From Euryarchaeota archaeon UBA256 (GTDB taxonomy: Archaea; Thermoplasmatota; Poseidoniia; Poseidoniales; Poseidoniaceae), in contig DACE01000041.1 in NCBI GenBank assembly GCA_002494645.1, positions 69,285 to 128,634 of the forward strand: a DNA stretch of 59,350 bases. The letters are read 5' to 3'. A program made the position numbers and the translations under genes. Shown one piece after another: positions 1 to 8,406 of this stretch (position 1 is the first letter of the stretch; every line of letters begins with the position of its first letter). A model generated the notes under the pieces. The model saw nothing but the letters and a program-made list of their open reading frames with translations. It had not been told where the DNA came from and ran no database searches.

Positions 1-2146
1 GAACTTCCTCGACCACGCCTTCTTCAAGTTCGTGTATTTCTTCTGCTACCACATCTTCTTGAGGAACTATTTGAGGCTCCTCGACAATGGGTTGTCGGAC
101 GTTACGAACGGGTTGCGGCATGGCAGATTGACCAATCGGTTGACGAACTGCACGTGGTTGAATGGCTGCAGGTTGTTGGCTAGTGAGTGGCTTCGCACTC
201 GTCATTGGGGCGCGCATAGCACCGAGACCAAGTCGTGGTTCAGGCTCGTTTTGCTGACCCATGAGTCCGCGCAACGGGCGTCCTGCTGCGGCACCCAATC
301 CATCTGGCCGGGCACCGAGTGCGGTCGGGTCCATTGCCCCTGTACCGTAGGCGGCAGGCGCTTGTCCCGAGATTGATTGCATCCACTTCTGTCGCTTTTC
401 AGCGCGTGTATCGGTGGATTGAAGCGAACTGAACTCACGCTCTCGAGTTCGTAATTCCTCTTCATCCATGTCAATTTCACCTTGGATTTGCTGAGTAACT
501 GATTCTCGCATCTTCTCCTCAGCCATTTCTTTGAAGGAGTCCATTTTCTCTGAAAGTCCCTGAAGACGGTCACGAATTTCCGCACGCTTAAGGCCAAGTT
601 GTGCCTCAATTTCAGCACGTATCTGCGCCTCACGCTTGCGAACATCGATGAGTGCTTTGTTGCGCATGATCTCTTCCCGCTTGTCGAGTTGGCGTTCGAG
701 TTGTGTGGCAACTTCGTCTTCCTTGCGGGTCTTGAAGTCGCGGAGTCGCTCTTCCATTTCCACTTCCAATTCCAGTGAGGTTTCTTCCTTCAGCAGGTCA
801 AGGTCGGTCTCATGAGTCAGGCGCTCGTTGCGCAATTGTGCATCGACCTCGGACATGATCGCCTTGCGGGCTGCTGCTTCACGAGATTGGAATTCCAGGT
901 CGAGACGTTCCGTCCAATCCTGCTTATTCACGCCATATTGGAGTTCAAGTTCTTCGCGCAATTCTGCTTCACGTTCGTAACGGTAACGGGAGAGGCGGTT
1001 CTGGATTTCTGCTTCACGGGCGTGACGGTAGGTGCTGAATTCATGCTCCATTCGGTGTTCGAGTTCAACTTCGATTTCAGCATGTAGACTTCGTGAGATA
1101 TCATCGACGGCTTTGCTGAATGTGAGGTCGTATTTTGCCTTGAGCCGTGCTTTTCGCTCAGCGAGCTTCTCGGATTGTGCTTCAGACAGTTGGGATTCGA
1201 TTTCGGTACGAAGGTCGTCGCGTCGCTTGGCGATGGCCAATTCTACATCTTCACGCATGCGCTCTTCGAGTTCATCGGTTTCCTTGCGCAGTTGCCCTTC
1301 AATGTCCGTTTGGAGTTGTTGAGCAATGTCTTCTTCGAGGCGCAAACTGCGGCGTTCAAATTCAACTTTCAAGCGGGCTTCGCGTTGCTTGAGGCGCTGT
1401 CGCAATTGTTGCTCCAACCTCGTGCGGATGCCACGTCGCAATTGCTCTTCCCGCTCAGAAAGTAGGGCTTCATGCCCGTCTTCAAGGCGAGCAATTTCCC
1501 GTTGTTCCATGTCAACGAATCGCAGTTCCATTTCTTCTTCGAGATTGGCTTCAATGTCACGAAGTCTGTGCTGAAGAGCTTGATTGTATTCAAGGCGCAA
1601 CCGCTCCTTTTGTATCGACAAACGACGTTCATATTCCTGATGCAGTTGTGTTTCAATCGACGCTTTCATCTCGCTTTTGCGATCTTCGAGTTGCCGGTTT
1701 TGCTCAACATCATGTTGGTCTCGAAGCGCATCGACTTCTCGCTGCAAACGCAGGTCCAATTCTTGACGAACCCGTGATTCTTCTTGAGAGAGTGCTTCCC
1801 GCTCGAGGCTTTCGAGTTCTGCTTCCATGTTGCTGCGCAGTTCGGATTCAAGTGCGTCCAGCGTCAAGTCGTGTTGGGTCGCCAAATCCTTGGCAATGTT
1901 GGCCTTCATGGCGGTGACGCGCTCGGTGATCGCTTGTTGCCGCAAACGGCGTTCACGTCGTAAGTCAGCCCTCAAGCGTTCTTCCTGGCGGAACCGTGCT
2001 TGGGTCCCCATGACCTCGTCTAGGGTCGTTGAATCAGCAGATGTAAACTGAGACCTGAGCGAAGCAAGAGTCACCTTATCGGTACTCTCGTGTTCTTTGA
2101 GCGCAGTGTTTGCTGCCTCTCCGTTATGGCTTTCGCTCATCCCCAT
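1..2146 (-). CDS. Large coiled-coil protein, C-terminus cut by window edge
   Basis: Reading the reverse strand from ATG at 2146 (or the in-frame ATG at 2140) gives an uninterrupted frame to base 1, so at least 715 residues with the C-terminus missing. About residues 50-560 are almost wholly Glu/Arg/Gln/Leu-rich with Leu/Ile at heptad spacing, a long coiled coil with no visible enzymatic motif. After it the composition changes to a Pro/Gln/Ala/Gly-rich linker (roughly residues 570-680) and then an acidic Glu/Val-rich tail that runs off the edge. I see no signal peptide or membrane segment, so it is probably cytoplasmic and structural. I do not recognise the family; SMC/Rad50 is unlikely because there is no N-terminal Walker A. 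Antisense frames in this region look open only because of the biased composition. The call as a real gene is firm, the function is unknown. Confidence 0.8.
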   Translation of the reverse strand, partial: MGMSESHNGEAANTALKEHESTDKVTLASLRSQFTSADSTTLDEVMGTQARFRQEERLRADLRRERRLRQQAITERVTAMKANIAKDLATQHDLTLDALESELRSNMEAELESLEREALSQEESRVRQELDLRLQREVDALRDQHDVEQNRQLEDRKSEMKASIETQLHQEYERRLSIQKERLRLEYNQALQHRLRDIEANLEEEMELRFVDMEQREIARLEDGHEALLSEREEQLRRGIRTRLEQQLRQRLKQREARLKVEFERRSLRLEEDIAQQLQTDIEGQLRKETDELEERMREDVELAIAKRRDDLRTEIESQLSEAQSEKLAERKARLKAKYDLTFSKAVDDISRSLHAEIEVELEHRMEHEFSTYRHAREAEIQNRLSRYRYEREAELREELELQYGVNKQDWTERLDLEFQSREAAARKAIMSEVDAQLRNERLTHETDLDLLKEETSLELEVEMEERLRDFKTRKEDEVATQLERQLDKREEIMRNKALIDVRKREAQIRAEIEAQLGLKRAEIRDRLQGLSEKMDSFKEMAEEKMRESVTQQIQGEIDMDEEELRTREREFSSLQSTDTRAEKRQKWMQSISGQAPAAYGTGAMDPTALGARPDGLGAAAGRPLRGLMGQQNEPEPRLGLGAMRAPMTSAKPLTSQQPAAIQPRAVRQPIGQSAMPQPVRNVRQPIVEEPQIVPQEDVVAEEIHELEEGVVEEV

Positions 2147-2257
2147 CGGAATCCCATCCACTTTTTCATGGACTTCTCTTCATAGATAAGGAGCGCGACG
2201 CGTACATGGGTCATTCATGCGCTTTGAAGACCCAATCATCCATCGCCAAGATGCAAG

Positions 2258-2650
2258 TTAGAACTTGACAGCAAACGAAGTTTCACAGGCTGGACATTCA
2301 ATTTCTCTGCGTCCAGGGCGTCGCTTCATCCTGAGGTTCCGCTCACAGCCCGGGCAAGAGATTTCGACGCGGGGTGTTTGTTCATTGAGGGTAAAATGCG
2401 TCTCACACATACCACACTTCAGGTGTGCTGGACGGTGGTCAACTCCTGCAACCAATACCTTTGAGCACGCTGGGCAACTCACTTTTTCTTCGTTCCACTT
2501 GCGCCGTGTCAACGGGTGGTCAACACGAACCTTTGCATCACACAATTGACAGGTAAGGTCTCCCAATTTCATGGGCAGCATGCCCTCGCATTTCGGGCAC
2601 GAGAGAGCAGGTGGCGAAATCTTTGATTCGACGGTGTATTCCTCGCTCAT
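2258..2650 (-). CDS. Small zinc-ribbon protein with repeated CxxC knuckles
   Basis: A 130-residue protein that is almost entirely zinc-binding: CPKC, CQLC, CPAC, CGMC, CPGC and CPAC motifs alternate about every 20 residues, which fits three successive zinc ribbons of four cysteines each. Between them are basic and aromatic residues, as in nucleic-acid or protein-binding rubredoxin-like ribbons. There is no enzymatic domain, signal peptide or membrane segment. It lies 6 bases downstream of the ArsR-like regulator on the same strand, so the two are probably co-transcribed, and both follow the metal-transporting ATPase. A role in metal sensing, metal buffering or transcription is possible but is inference from motifs and position only. 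Confidence 0.8.
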   Translation of the reverse strand: MSEEYTVESKISPPALSCPKCEGMLPMKLGDLTCQLCDAKVRVDHPLTRRKWNEEKVSCPACSKVLVAGVDHRPAHLKCGMCETHFTLNEQTPRVEISCPGCERNLRMKRRPGRREIECPACETSFAVKF

Positions 2651-2656
2651 CGCAGA

Positions 2657-3163
2657 TCACCGTTTCTTAGCATAAAGAACCAATCGCTCGGGAATAAAGT
2701 TCCAAGGCACATCAAGGGTCAGGCCAAATTCTTCCGATAGCCTGGTGATGAGTTGCTTGGCACTGACTTGGTCACGCGATCCCTCAAGGTCAAGGACGAT
2801 TAAATCCCGTCCTTCTTCATCGATGGCAATCGAGGCAGTGGTGGCGATTTGTGCTGGTGTGGCGGATGGTGCTGCGGAGGCGGCTTGCGATGCTGGAATG
2901 GCTTCTGCATTCAGAAGTTCTGGGAGGTTGACCTTTTGCAGAACTCTCCACCATCGAGCACGGCCAACATCACGATGATTTTCGACGAGGTCAAGAGATG
3001 CGAGCTTCTTGAGATGATGGTAGAGGTTGTAGCGGTCTACGCCAACGGCTTCCTGGAGTTGTACGGTACTCATCTCTTCAGAACCAAATAATGCGATGTA
3101 GGCTGAACGACGTGTAGGGTGGGCAAGAGCGGTCGTAATGGGGTCTCCTCGTACTCGTGCCAT
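2657..3163 (-). CDS. ArsR-like winged-helix transcriptional regulator
   Basis: A 168-residue protein whose first 75 residues form a winged helix-turn-helix of the ArsR type: the HPTRR motif near residue 16, a recognition segment around YNLYHHLKKL, and a wing ending in GRARWW. An Ala-rich linker (about residues 90-115) leads to a C-terminal domain of about 50 residues with alternating hydrophobic strands that I cannot assign. I see no cluster of cysteines typical of metal-sensing ArsR members, so the ligand is unknown. GGTGGGAG lies directly upstream of the ATG and supports this start. It sits between the P-type ATPase gene and the zinc-ribbon gene on one strand and may regulate the metal transporter; that link is positional only. 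Confidence 0.8.
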   Translation of the reverse strand: MARVRGDPITTALAHPTRRSAYIALFGSEEMSTVQLQEAVGVDRYNLYHHLKKLASLDLVENHRDVGRARWWRVLQKVNLPELLNAEAIPASQAASAAPSATPAQIATTASIAIDEEGRDLIVLDLEGSRDQVSAKQLITRLSEEFGLTLDVPWNFIPERLVLYAKKR

Positions 3164-3230
3164 TCTCCCACCTAAAGCGAAGATGACCTCTTAGGGTTTG
3201 AAGATGTCGCGTGAAAACAACCGCAAAGGT

Positions 3231-5906
3231 TCAGGCCTTGGTTGGTAAATATCGTTCTCGGAAGGAAGCGAAAGCCACTTTTGTATCATTGACCATGCTT
3301 CGTAGTGTTTCCTTAAGCAAGGGGAGTGCTTGCCCGTTTTGGGCCAAGCGGGCGCCGTTGAGGATCACGAGGATGACCGAGGCTTCGTGAATGAGCACTC
3401 CAACCCATAACTGGTCGTACCACTGCTGAATCACCGCGAAGACGAGAGTGATGGTGATGGCGACGGAGAAAAAGAGATTCTGCGTCAATGTTCGCTGAGC
3501 GACTCGGGCTAAATCAAGCATTTCAATCAGGACGCGCGGGTCTTCCCCGGGAATGAGGATGTCAGCGGCTTCGAGGTTTACCGATTCGCCCGTGCCGACG
3601 GCAACTCCGACATCTGCGACAGCAAGAGCAGCAGCATCGTTGAATCCATCTCCAACCATCATCGTCACGTGTGAACTTGAACGTGCTTTGACCCAATTGA
3701 CCTTTTCTTCTGGGCTCAAACCACCATGGGCTGCACTTTCTGGCAGTCCCACAGACCTTGCAAACTGTGATACTGCTTCCTGATGGTCACCCGATAGAAT
3801 CTCAACATTGATGTTACGCTTGTCCATTTCTCGGATGAGAATATCTGACCCGTCACGGACATCATCGTGCTTGAAGGTGACAAGGGCGATTGCCGTCGTA
3901 TCTTTCACCAAAAGGCTGGCTCCGTGCCCTTGTTGTTCAGCGGCTTCAAATGCCTCCATGAGCGTCTCTTCCACCGATACACCGAGTGCTTCGGCCTTAT
4001 CGGGTCGGATGAAGGAAACCTTCGTCGTGCCGTGAACACCTTCAACGCCTGCATCAATGTCGCTGATTTTACCGATGGTCGCAGGTTGGATACCTTCGCT
4101 TGAACAGTAATCGATGACAGCGAGCGCATAGGGGTGAGAGGATCGGGCTTCCAGGCCCATCATAAGTTGAAGGGCAGCCTTTGTTTGGCGTTTCTTGCCC
4201 ATGACAACTCCATCTACGGTTGGCTTCCCCGAAGTGAGTGTCCCTGTTTTATCCAAAAGAACATGGTTAACCCTCGCCATTCGTTCAAGGGCGTCTCCAC
4301 CTCGAACAATGACGCCACTGTGAGCGGCATTGGAGAGGGCTGCGGCGTGTGGGACTGGAGTCGCTAAGAGCAGAGCACACGGGCATGATACGACCCAAAG
4401 AAGGAGGATGATTTTCCAGTCATTGGGGAACATGAAGTACCATACTGCAAAAGCGCCGAGAAGGACGAAGGGCACCCAAATCGCCGTGAATTTTTCAATT
4501 CCGCTCTGGAGGCGAGGCGGTGCCTCGCGGAAGGAATGAACAGCGTCAATGAGTCCTGAAAGGCGCGTGTTGTCGCCCACGGCTACAACCTCACAAATGA
4601 CAGGGCCGCGTGCGAGCACCAAACCGGCTTCAATAATGTCATCAACTCCAACATCCACTGGAACAGATTCACCGGTGAGTGGTGCTTTGTCAAGTGCCCC
4701 TTTGCCTTCAACAATGCGCCCATCAGCAGGAATCAATTCGCCACTTCGAATCTCAATTTTATCTCCAATGCGAATTAAATCGATGGGCACCATTTCGCTG
4801 CCGCCTTTCGCTGGTTGATTCACGGGCAAGGTCGGGCCACTTGCCATCGGAAGCGAGAAGCCTACGGCTGCAGTAATCGGCGTAGTTGGTGTAAGGCAAA
4901 TGGCGCTTTCATCGGTTATTTTTCGTGCTGTACGAGGCAAGCGATCCAAGCCCCCCTGCATGGCTTCGCGAGCCTTGATGAGTGCATCACCTTCTAAGTG
5001 AGCGGTAAAGGCGACGAGGATGGCAACGATGAGGGCTTCTTCCCACATTCCCAAAACACAGGCGCCAATGACCGCGAGGCTGGTAAGAACTTGGAATCCC
5101 ATCTGCCAGTTGCGAAGTGAAGCGAGGGCTTCCTTGAACATTTGAAGGCCACCAATAATCACGCCAGGAAGAGCGATTGCACCGATAACAGGGCCGTGGA
5201 ACCCAAGCATTTCTGCGAGGATGACCAAGCCGAGAACTGGTAGAGCGATGCCTCCTCCAATCAGGCGCCATTGGTCGGGACGCAGTCGGTTTGATTTTGC
5301 CACAGCGAAGGATGGTTCAGTTCCAATGACCTGTTCGAGCGCACGTCTACGGGCTTCTACGAGCTCCTGATTTGCAGTGGATACAAGTTGAACCAAGATA
5401 CGGTCGTCATCCGAAATTTCAGCATCGAGAATTCCAGGCTGTCGTTTGATGACCCGCTCGAGTTTGGGAACAGGAACACTGTTTCGGTGCGCTACTGCTT
5501 TGGCTCGTACACCGACCAATTCATGGTGCTCTACATCGGGAGCATGACCCAGTGAACGCAGGACTGAGGACACTTCAGACATCGGGCCGTGTTCCAGCGT
5601 AATGTTGACTTTCACTTCTCCTGAGGTGGCAGAAACATGCGGGCTATCCACCTGCTTCATGTGATTTAATGCGCCCATTGCCTTTGCAGCACAATCCGGG
5701 CAATCCATGCCGAGAAGCGGCCATGTCACGCTAAAACTACCACTGACTTCTTCGATTACCGAAGTATCCACAACTTCGGCTTCGAGATAGGACAGGTCTT
5801 CTTCAACGGGTTGAGGCTTGACCTTTTGTTGACGCTTGGGTTTGGCGACCACGACCTCATCGTCTTCAAGGGAGAGAAAGACTTCGTTGCTTTCGTCTTC
5901 CCCCAT
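3231..5906 (-). CDS. P1B-type heavy-metal-transporting ATPase
   Basis: An 891-residue cation pump that moves a soft or transition metal ion across the membrane at the cost of ATP. An N-terminal HMA domain has the metal-binding motif GMDCPDC (Cys69, Cys72). A second HMA-like fold at about 145-200 lacks the cysteines. The actuator loop carries TGES (411-414), the ion-path motif CPC is at 508-510, the phosphorylated aspartate is Asp552 in DKTGT, and the hinge motif GDGFND follows. Near the C-terminus HEASVILVILN resembles the last helices of Zn/Cd/Pb-type pumps rather than Cu pumps, so Zn/Cd efflux is the better guess. About 35 extra residues (331-370) are inserted in the actuator region. It starts at an ATG divergent from the phosphatase gene and heads a metal-related gene group with the ArsR-like and zinc-ribbon genes. 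Confidence 0.93.
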   Translation of the reverse strand: MGEDESNEVFLSLEDDEVVVAKPKRQQKVKPQPVEEDLSYLEAEVVDTSVIEEVSGSFSVTWPLLGMDCPDCAAKAMGALNHMKQVDSPHVSATSGEVKVNITLEHGPMSEVSSVLRSLGHAPDVEHHELVGVRAKAVAHRNSVPVPKLERVIKRQPGILDAEISDDDRILVQLVSTANQELVEARRRALEQVIGTEPSFAVAKSNRLRPDQWRLIGGGIALPVLGLVILAEMLGFHGPVIGAIALPGVIIGGLQMFKEALASLRNWQMGFQVLTSLAVIGACVLGMWEEALIVAILVAFTAHLEGDALIKAREAMQGGLDRLPRTARKITDESAICLTPTTPITAAVGFSLPMASGPTLPVNQPAKGGSEMVPIDLIRIGDKIEIRSGELIPADGRIVEGKGALDKAPLTGESVPVDVGVDDIIEAGLVLARGPVICEVVAVGDNTRLSGLIDAVHSFREAPPRLQSGIEKFTAIWVPFVLLGAFAVWYFMFPNDWKIILLLWVVSCPCALLLATPVPHAAALSNAAHSGVIVRGGDALERMARVNHVLLDKTGTLTSGKPTVDGVVMGKKRQTKAALQLMMGLEARSSHPYALAVIDYCSSEGIQPATIGKISDIDAGVEGVHGTTKVSFIRPDKAEALGVSVEETLMEAFEAAEQQGHGASLLVKDTTAIALVTFKHDDVRDGSDILIREMDKRNINVEILSGDHQEAVSQFARSVGLPESAAHGGLSPEEKVNWVKARSSSHVTMMVGDGFNDAAALAVADVGVAVGTGESVNLEAADILIPGEDPRVLIEMLDLARVAQRTLTQNLFFSVAITITLVFAVIQQWYDQLWVGVLIHEASVILVILNGARLAQNGQALPLLKETLRSMVNDTKVAFASFRERYLPTKA

Positions 5907-6008
5907 AGATTTAGCAAGGGTCAGGTATTGATGAACCCTCCCCTACAAATCAAATTGGAATGGCCATCCCATGCGAATCTTCTTCCCCAAGAGCCCGGTG
6001 CGCATAGC

Positions 6009-6737
6009 ATGGAATGGCTTCCAGTAGAATGGGTACCGGATGTTGTTGTTGTCGACATCGATGGAACCCTTACGGATGGAAAGAAGCGCCTATCCATGGC
6101 CGCCGTTCACGCGCTACAACGACTGGAAGCGCACGGTATACCCGTGGTGTTAGCCACTGGAAACGTTCGTGCCATCACCTACGGATTGTGGCGATTCCTC
6201 GGCCTAACAGGGCCCATATGTTGTGAAAATGGAGGCGTACTGTGGCATCCAAAATGGAAAGGGCCTGTCGTGCGGGCTTCTGGGAAAGAAGCCCGAAAAG
6301 CTGCCGAGTGGCTGGCAGGAGAAATCCAAGGCTTGGACAGCCAAGGCATTGAAACCAATCAATGGCGGGAAAGTGAGTGGTGTCTTTTCCCGTACGAAGA
6401 CCTCGATGCGGTGAATGAGGCCATGGCCAGAAGCGAATGGAAGCATTTGGATGTTGTCCGCACGGGCTTTGCAATCCACCTCATGGAGCCACATCTTTCC
6501 AAGGGCCACGGTCTTACAGAATTATTTGAACGTATGAATTGGTCACCGTCTGGAGCACTCTGTGTTGGCGACGCCCCCAACGATCTGTCGATGTTTGAAT
6601 TTGCAAGGTGGGCCGTCGCTGTCGGCGGAGCATTTGATGAAGTTACAGCAGCGGCAGATGTCATCTCTCCACACATGCACGGTGATACCTTTCCACCATT
6701 GGTTGAGGCCATCATTCAAGCGAGATCAAACAGGTGA
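6009..6737 (+). CDS. Archaeal-type phosphoglycolate phosphatase, HAD superfamily
   Basis: A 242-residue HAD hydrolase of the Cof/IIB type, close to the archaeal phosphoglycolate phosphatases that detoxify 2-phosphoglycolate. Motif I is DIDGTLTDG with its two aspartates, motif II is the Thr of VLATGN, the lysine region is HLSKGHGL, and motif III/IV is CVGDAPNDLSMF. A GPICCENGG segment typical of this subfamily follows motif II. ATG at 6009 was chosen because GGTG lies just upstream and the family normally begins shortly before motif I; an in-frame ATG at 5931 would add 26 residues. It is divergent from the metal ATPase and is followed after 9 bases by the glucokinase, suggesting a two-gene unit. 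A related HAD substrate such as a sugar phosphate cannot be excluded. Confidence 0.85.
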   Translation: MEWLPVEWVPDVVVVDIDGTLTDGKKRLSMAAVHALQRLEAHGIPVVLATGNVRAITYGLWRFLGLTGPICCENGGVLWHPKWKGPVVRASGKEARKAAEWLAGEIQGLDSQGIETNQWRESEWCLFPYEDLDAVNEAMARSEWKHLDVVRTGFAIHLMEPHLSKGHGLTELFERMNWSPSGALCVGDAPNDLSMFEFARWAVAVGGAFDEVTAAADVISPHMHGDTFPPLVEAIIQARSNR

Positions 6738-6746
6738 GAATACAAT

Positions 6747-7505
6747 ATGCTGAGCATGGGTATTGACATCGGCGGAAGTGGCTTTCGTGTGGGTGTTTTT
6801 GACACCACGACTGGCGCCTTGCAGGGAGAATTCTATCAACATCAACATCAAGCACCGGTCGGCCCCGAAACACTTGTTCAACAGCTCCATCATCACCTTG
6901 AAACGGCCGAATGGAAAGGTCCTCTTGGTATTGGATTTCCAGGAGTGATCGAACAAGGCCGGATACTTACCGCCCCCAACCTTGGTTCTGATTGGATTGG
7001 AATTGCGCTTCATGAAGAACTGAAAGCCCATCATAACGGGTGCTTTGCTCTCATGAACGATGCTGATGCGGTGGCACTTGCTGAGCATCGTCTGGGCGCG
7101 GGGCGAGGTGAGACGGGAACGCTTCTGACGCTCACCATCGGTACGGGTATTGGCACGACGATTCACCGCAACGGCATCATGACGCCGAATCTTGAATACG
7201 GCCGTCATCAACATCCGAGACTCGAAGGATGTTTAGAAGAGCATCTTTCAGCAGCGGCTCGGTCAAAGCATCAGTGGTCCATCGAGCAGTGGGCAGAACG
7301 CTTCCAAGAGGGCTTGGTTCATTTTCAAGACCTTTTGAGTCCCGACCGCATCGTTCTTTACGGCGGTATCATGGAACATTGGAGAGAGATTTCAACCCTC
7401 CTTTCAACTTCAGCTGTACTGAAACCCGCACGCTTTGGTGAAACTGCTGGCGCTTTGGGTGCTGCGCTTATGGCCATTGAGGATGTGAGAGGTTCACTTG
7501 GTTGA
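6747..7505 (+). CDS. ROK-family glucokinase, polyphosphate-glucokinase-like
   Basis: A 252-residue sugar kinase that should make glucose 6-phosphate. The N-terminal phosphate loop IDIGGSG, the substrate region PNLGSDWIG, the catalytic NDADAVALAE segment and the second phosphate motif LTIGTGIGT are all present and in order. These motifs and the short length match the polyphosphate/ATP glucokinases of actinobacteria (PpgK) better than ordinary ROK kinases, and no ROK zinc-binding cysteine cluster is visible. A GGTGAG element 8 bases upstream supports ATG 6747; an in-frame ATG at 6756 is an alternative. It closely follows the phosphatase gene. The 3' end overlaps the convergent membrane-protein gene by 12 bases. 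The phosphate donor, polyphosphate or ATP, cannot be settled from sequence. Confidence 0.82.
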   Translation: MLSMGIDIGGSGFRVGVFDTTTGALQGEFYQHQHQAPVGPETLVQQLHHHLETAEWKGPLGIGFPGVIEQGRILTAPNLGSDWIGIALHEELKAHHNGCFALMNDADAVALAEHRLGAGRGETGTLLTLTIGTGIGTTIHRNGIMTPNLEYGRHQHPRLEGCLEEHLSAAARSKHQWSIEQWAERFQEGLVHFQDLLSPDRIVLYGGIMEHWREISTLLSTSAVLKPARFGETAGALGAALMAIEDVRGSLG

Positions 7506-8357
7506 GGCTAAGGTGAATGAAGTGACCATTTGCATGGCTTGACCGTACTTGATTTTGCCAACGTATTCTTTGGCACGCCCGTGTGTGATCACACGGAGAC
7601 GGAAGATACAGGTGCGCTTTGTTTTTCGCTTGCGATGGTGTTTGTAAAAGTGAACGCCGACTTTGTAGGTCCCAAGAGGAGCAGTATTGGTCCACACGAC
7701 GTTTTCAACAGGAGTGTTTGAGAGCGGTCGAACGTTCATGTCAACGTCCAAAAGACCACCGCAATCACTTCGTTTATTATTGAAATAAATACGTTCACCA
7801 GACGGGCAAAAGAGATGCAAATCCAGGTCGTTATAATCGTCCCATGCAAGTGAAATTTGAACAACACCTGATGCTCCACCTTCTCTCTCAAGCCGTTCAT
7901 CAATTGCAGTTTCCAGTTCTTCGGTGGGGTCGGCGACGGTCACTCCACTTCCAATTTCTTCTTCAGCCACCAACGTAGCGTGCTCCTGCATCGGAGGTTC
8001 ATTGGACTGAATCCATTCACTGCGTCGCTCAAGTTCTGATGCTCGCTCCTCCTCACTTTCACCAGGGCTCTCTTGAGGTGATTGAATCAGGTCGAGCTCG
8101 ACATAATTTCGGTCCCGGCGCTCGTCTCGTTCATGCCATGCTTCTTGTTCATCGGTAGGCAGGTCTCCCACCTGTGGATTGTTGAAAATGAGGCGCATTC
8201 GTCCTGAACGTTGTTGAAGTTCCGTTCGTGTGCCGTATTTGTCAAGTAAGGCTTTGGCTCTCAGCCGCTGGTTACGAAGACGCCACTGCTTGAGAAGCAG
8301 ATAGAGACCTCCTCCACCCAACGCAAGACTTGTTGCGGCGGTTAATGGTTCAACCAT
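7494..8357 (-). CDS. Membrane-anchored protein with YfaP/DUF2135-like domain
   Basis: A 287-residue protein. Residues 5-22 form one hydrophobic segment that is probably an N-terminal anchor, followed by a basic stretch and a long acidic, low-complexity region (about 45-140). The C-terminal 130 residues form a beta-rich domain with WDDYNDLDLHLFCPSGE, then an LDVDMN strand, a VENVVW strand and PLGTYKVGV. This is the pattern of the YfaP/DUF2135 family, whose function is not established. The final Lys/Arg-rich part could make electrostatic contacts. It lies 49 bases downstream of korB on the same strand and converges with the glucokinase. I cannot tell which side of the membrane the domain faces. 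Confidence 0.75.
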   Translation of the reverse strand: MVEPLTAATSLALGGGGLYLLLKQWRLRNQRLRAKALLDKYGTRTELQQRSGRMRLIFNNPQVGDLPTDEQEAWHERDERRDRNYVELDLIQSPQESPGESEEERASELERRSEWIQSNEPPMQEHATLVAEEEIGSGVTVADPTEELETAIDERLEREGGASGVVQISLAWDDYNDLDLHLFCPSGERIYFNNKRSDCGGLLDVDMNVRPLSNTPVENVVWTNTAPLGTYKVGVHFYKHHRKRKTKRTCIFRLRVITHGRAKEYVGKIKYGQAMQMVTSFTLASTK

Positions 8358-8406
8358 GATACTTATTTTTCGCCTCCTCCTTTATGAGAGGCGCGATGGG
8401 AGTGTC

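Noticed and set aside
5811..6008. N-terminal extension of the phosphatase to 5811
   Set aside because: It would overlap the metal ATPase start region and adds residues with no family match; ATG 6009 has a GGTG element.
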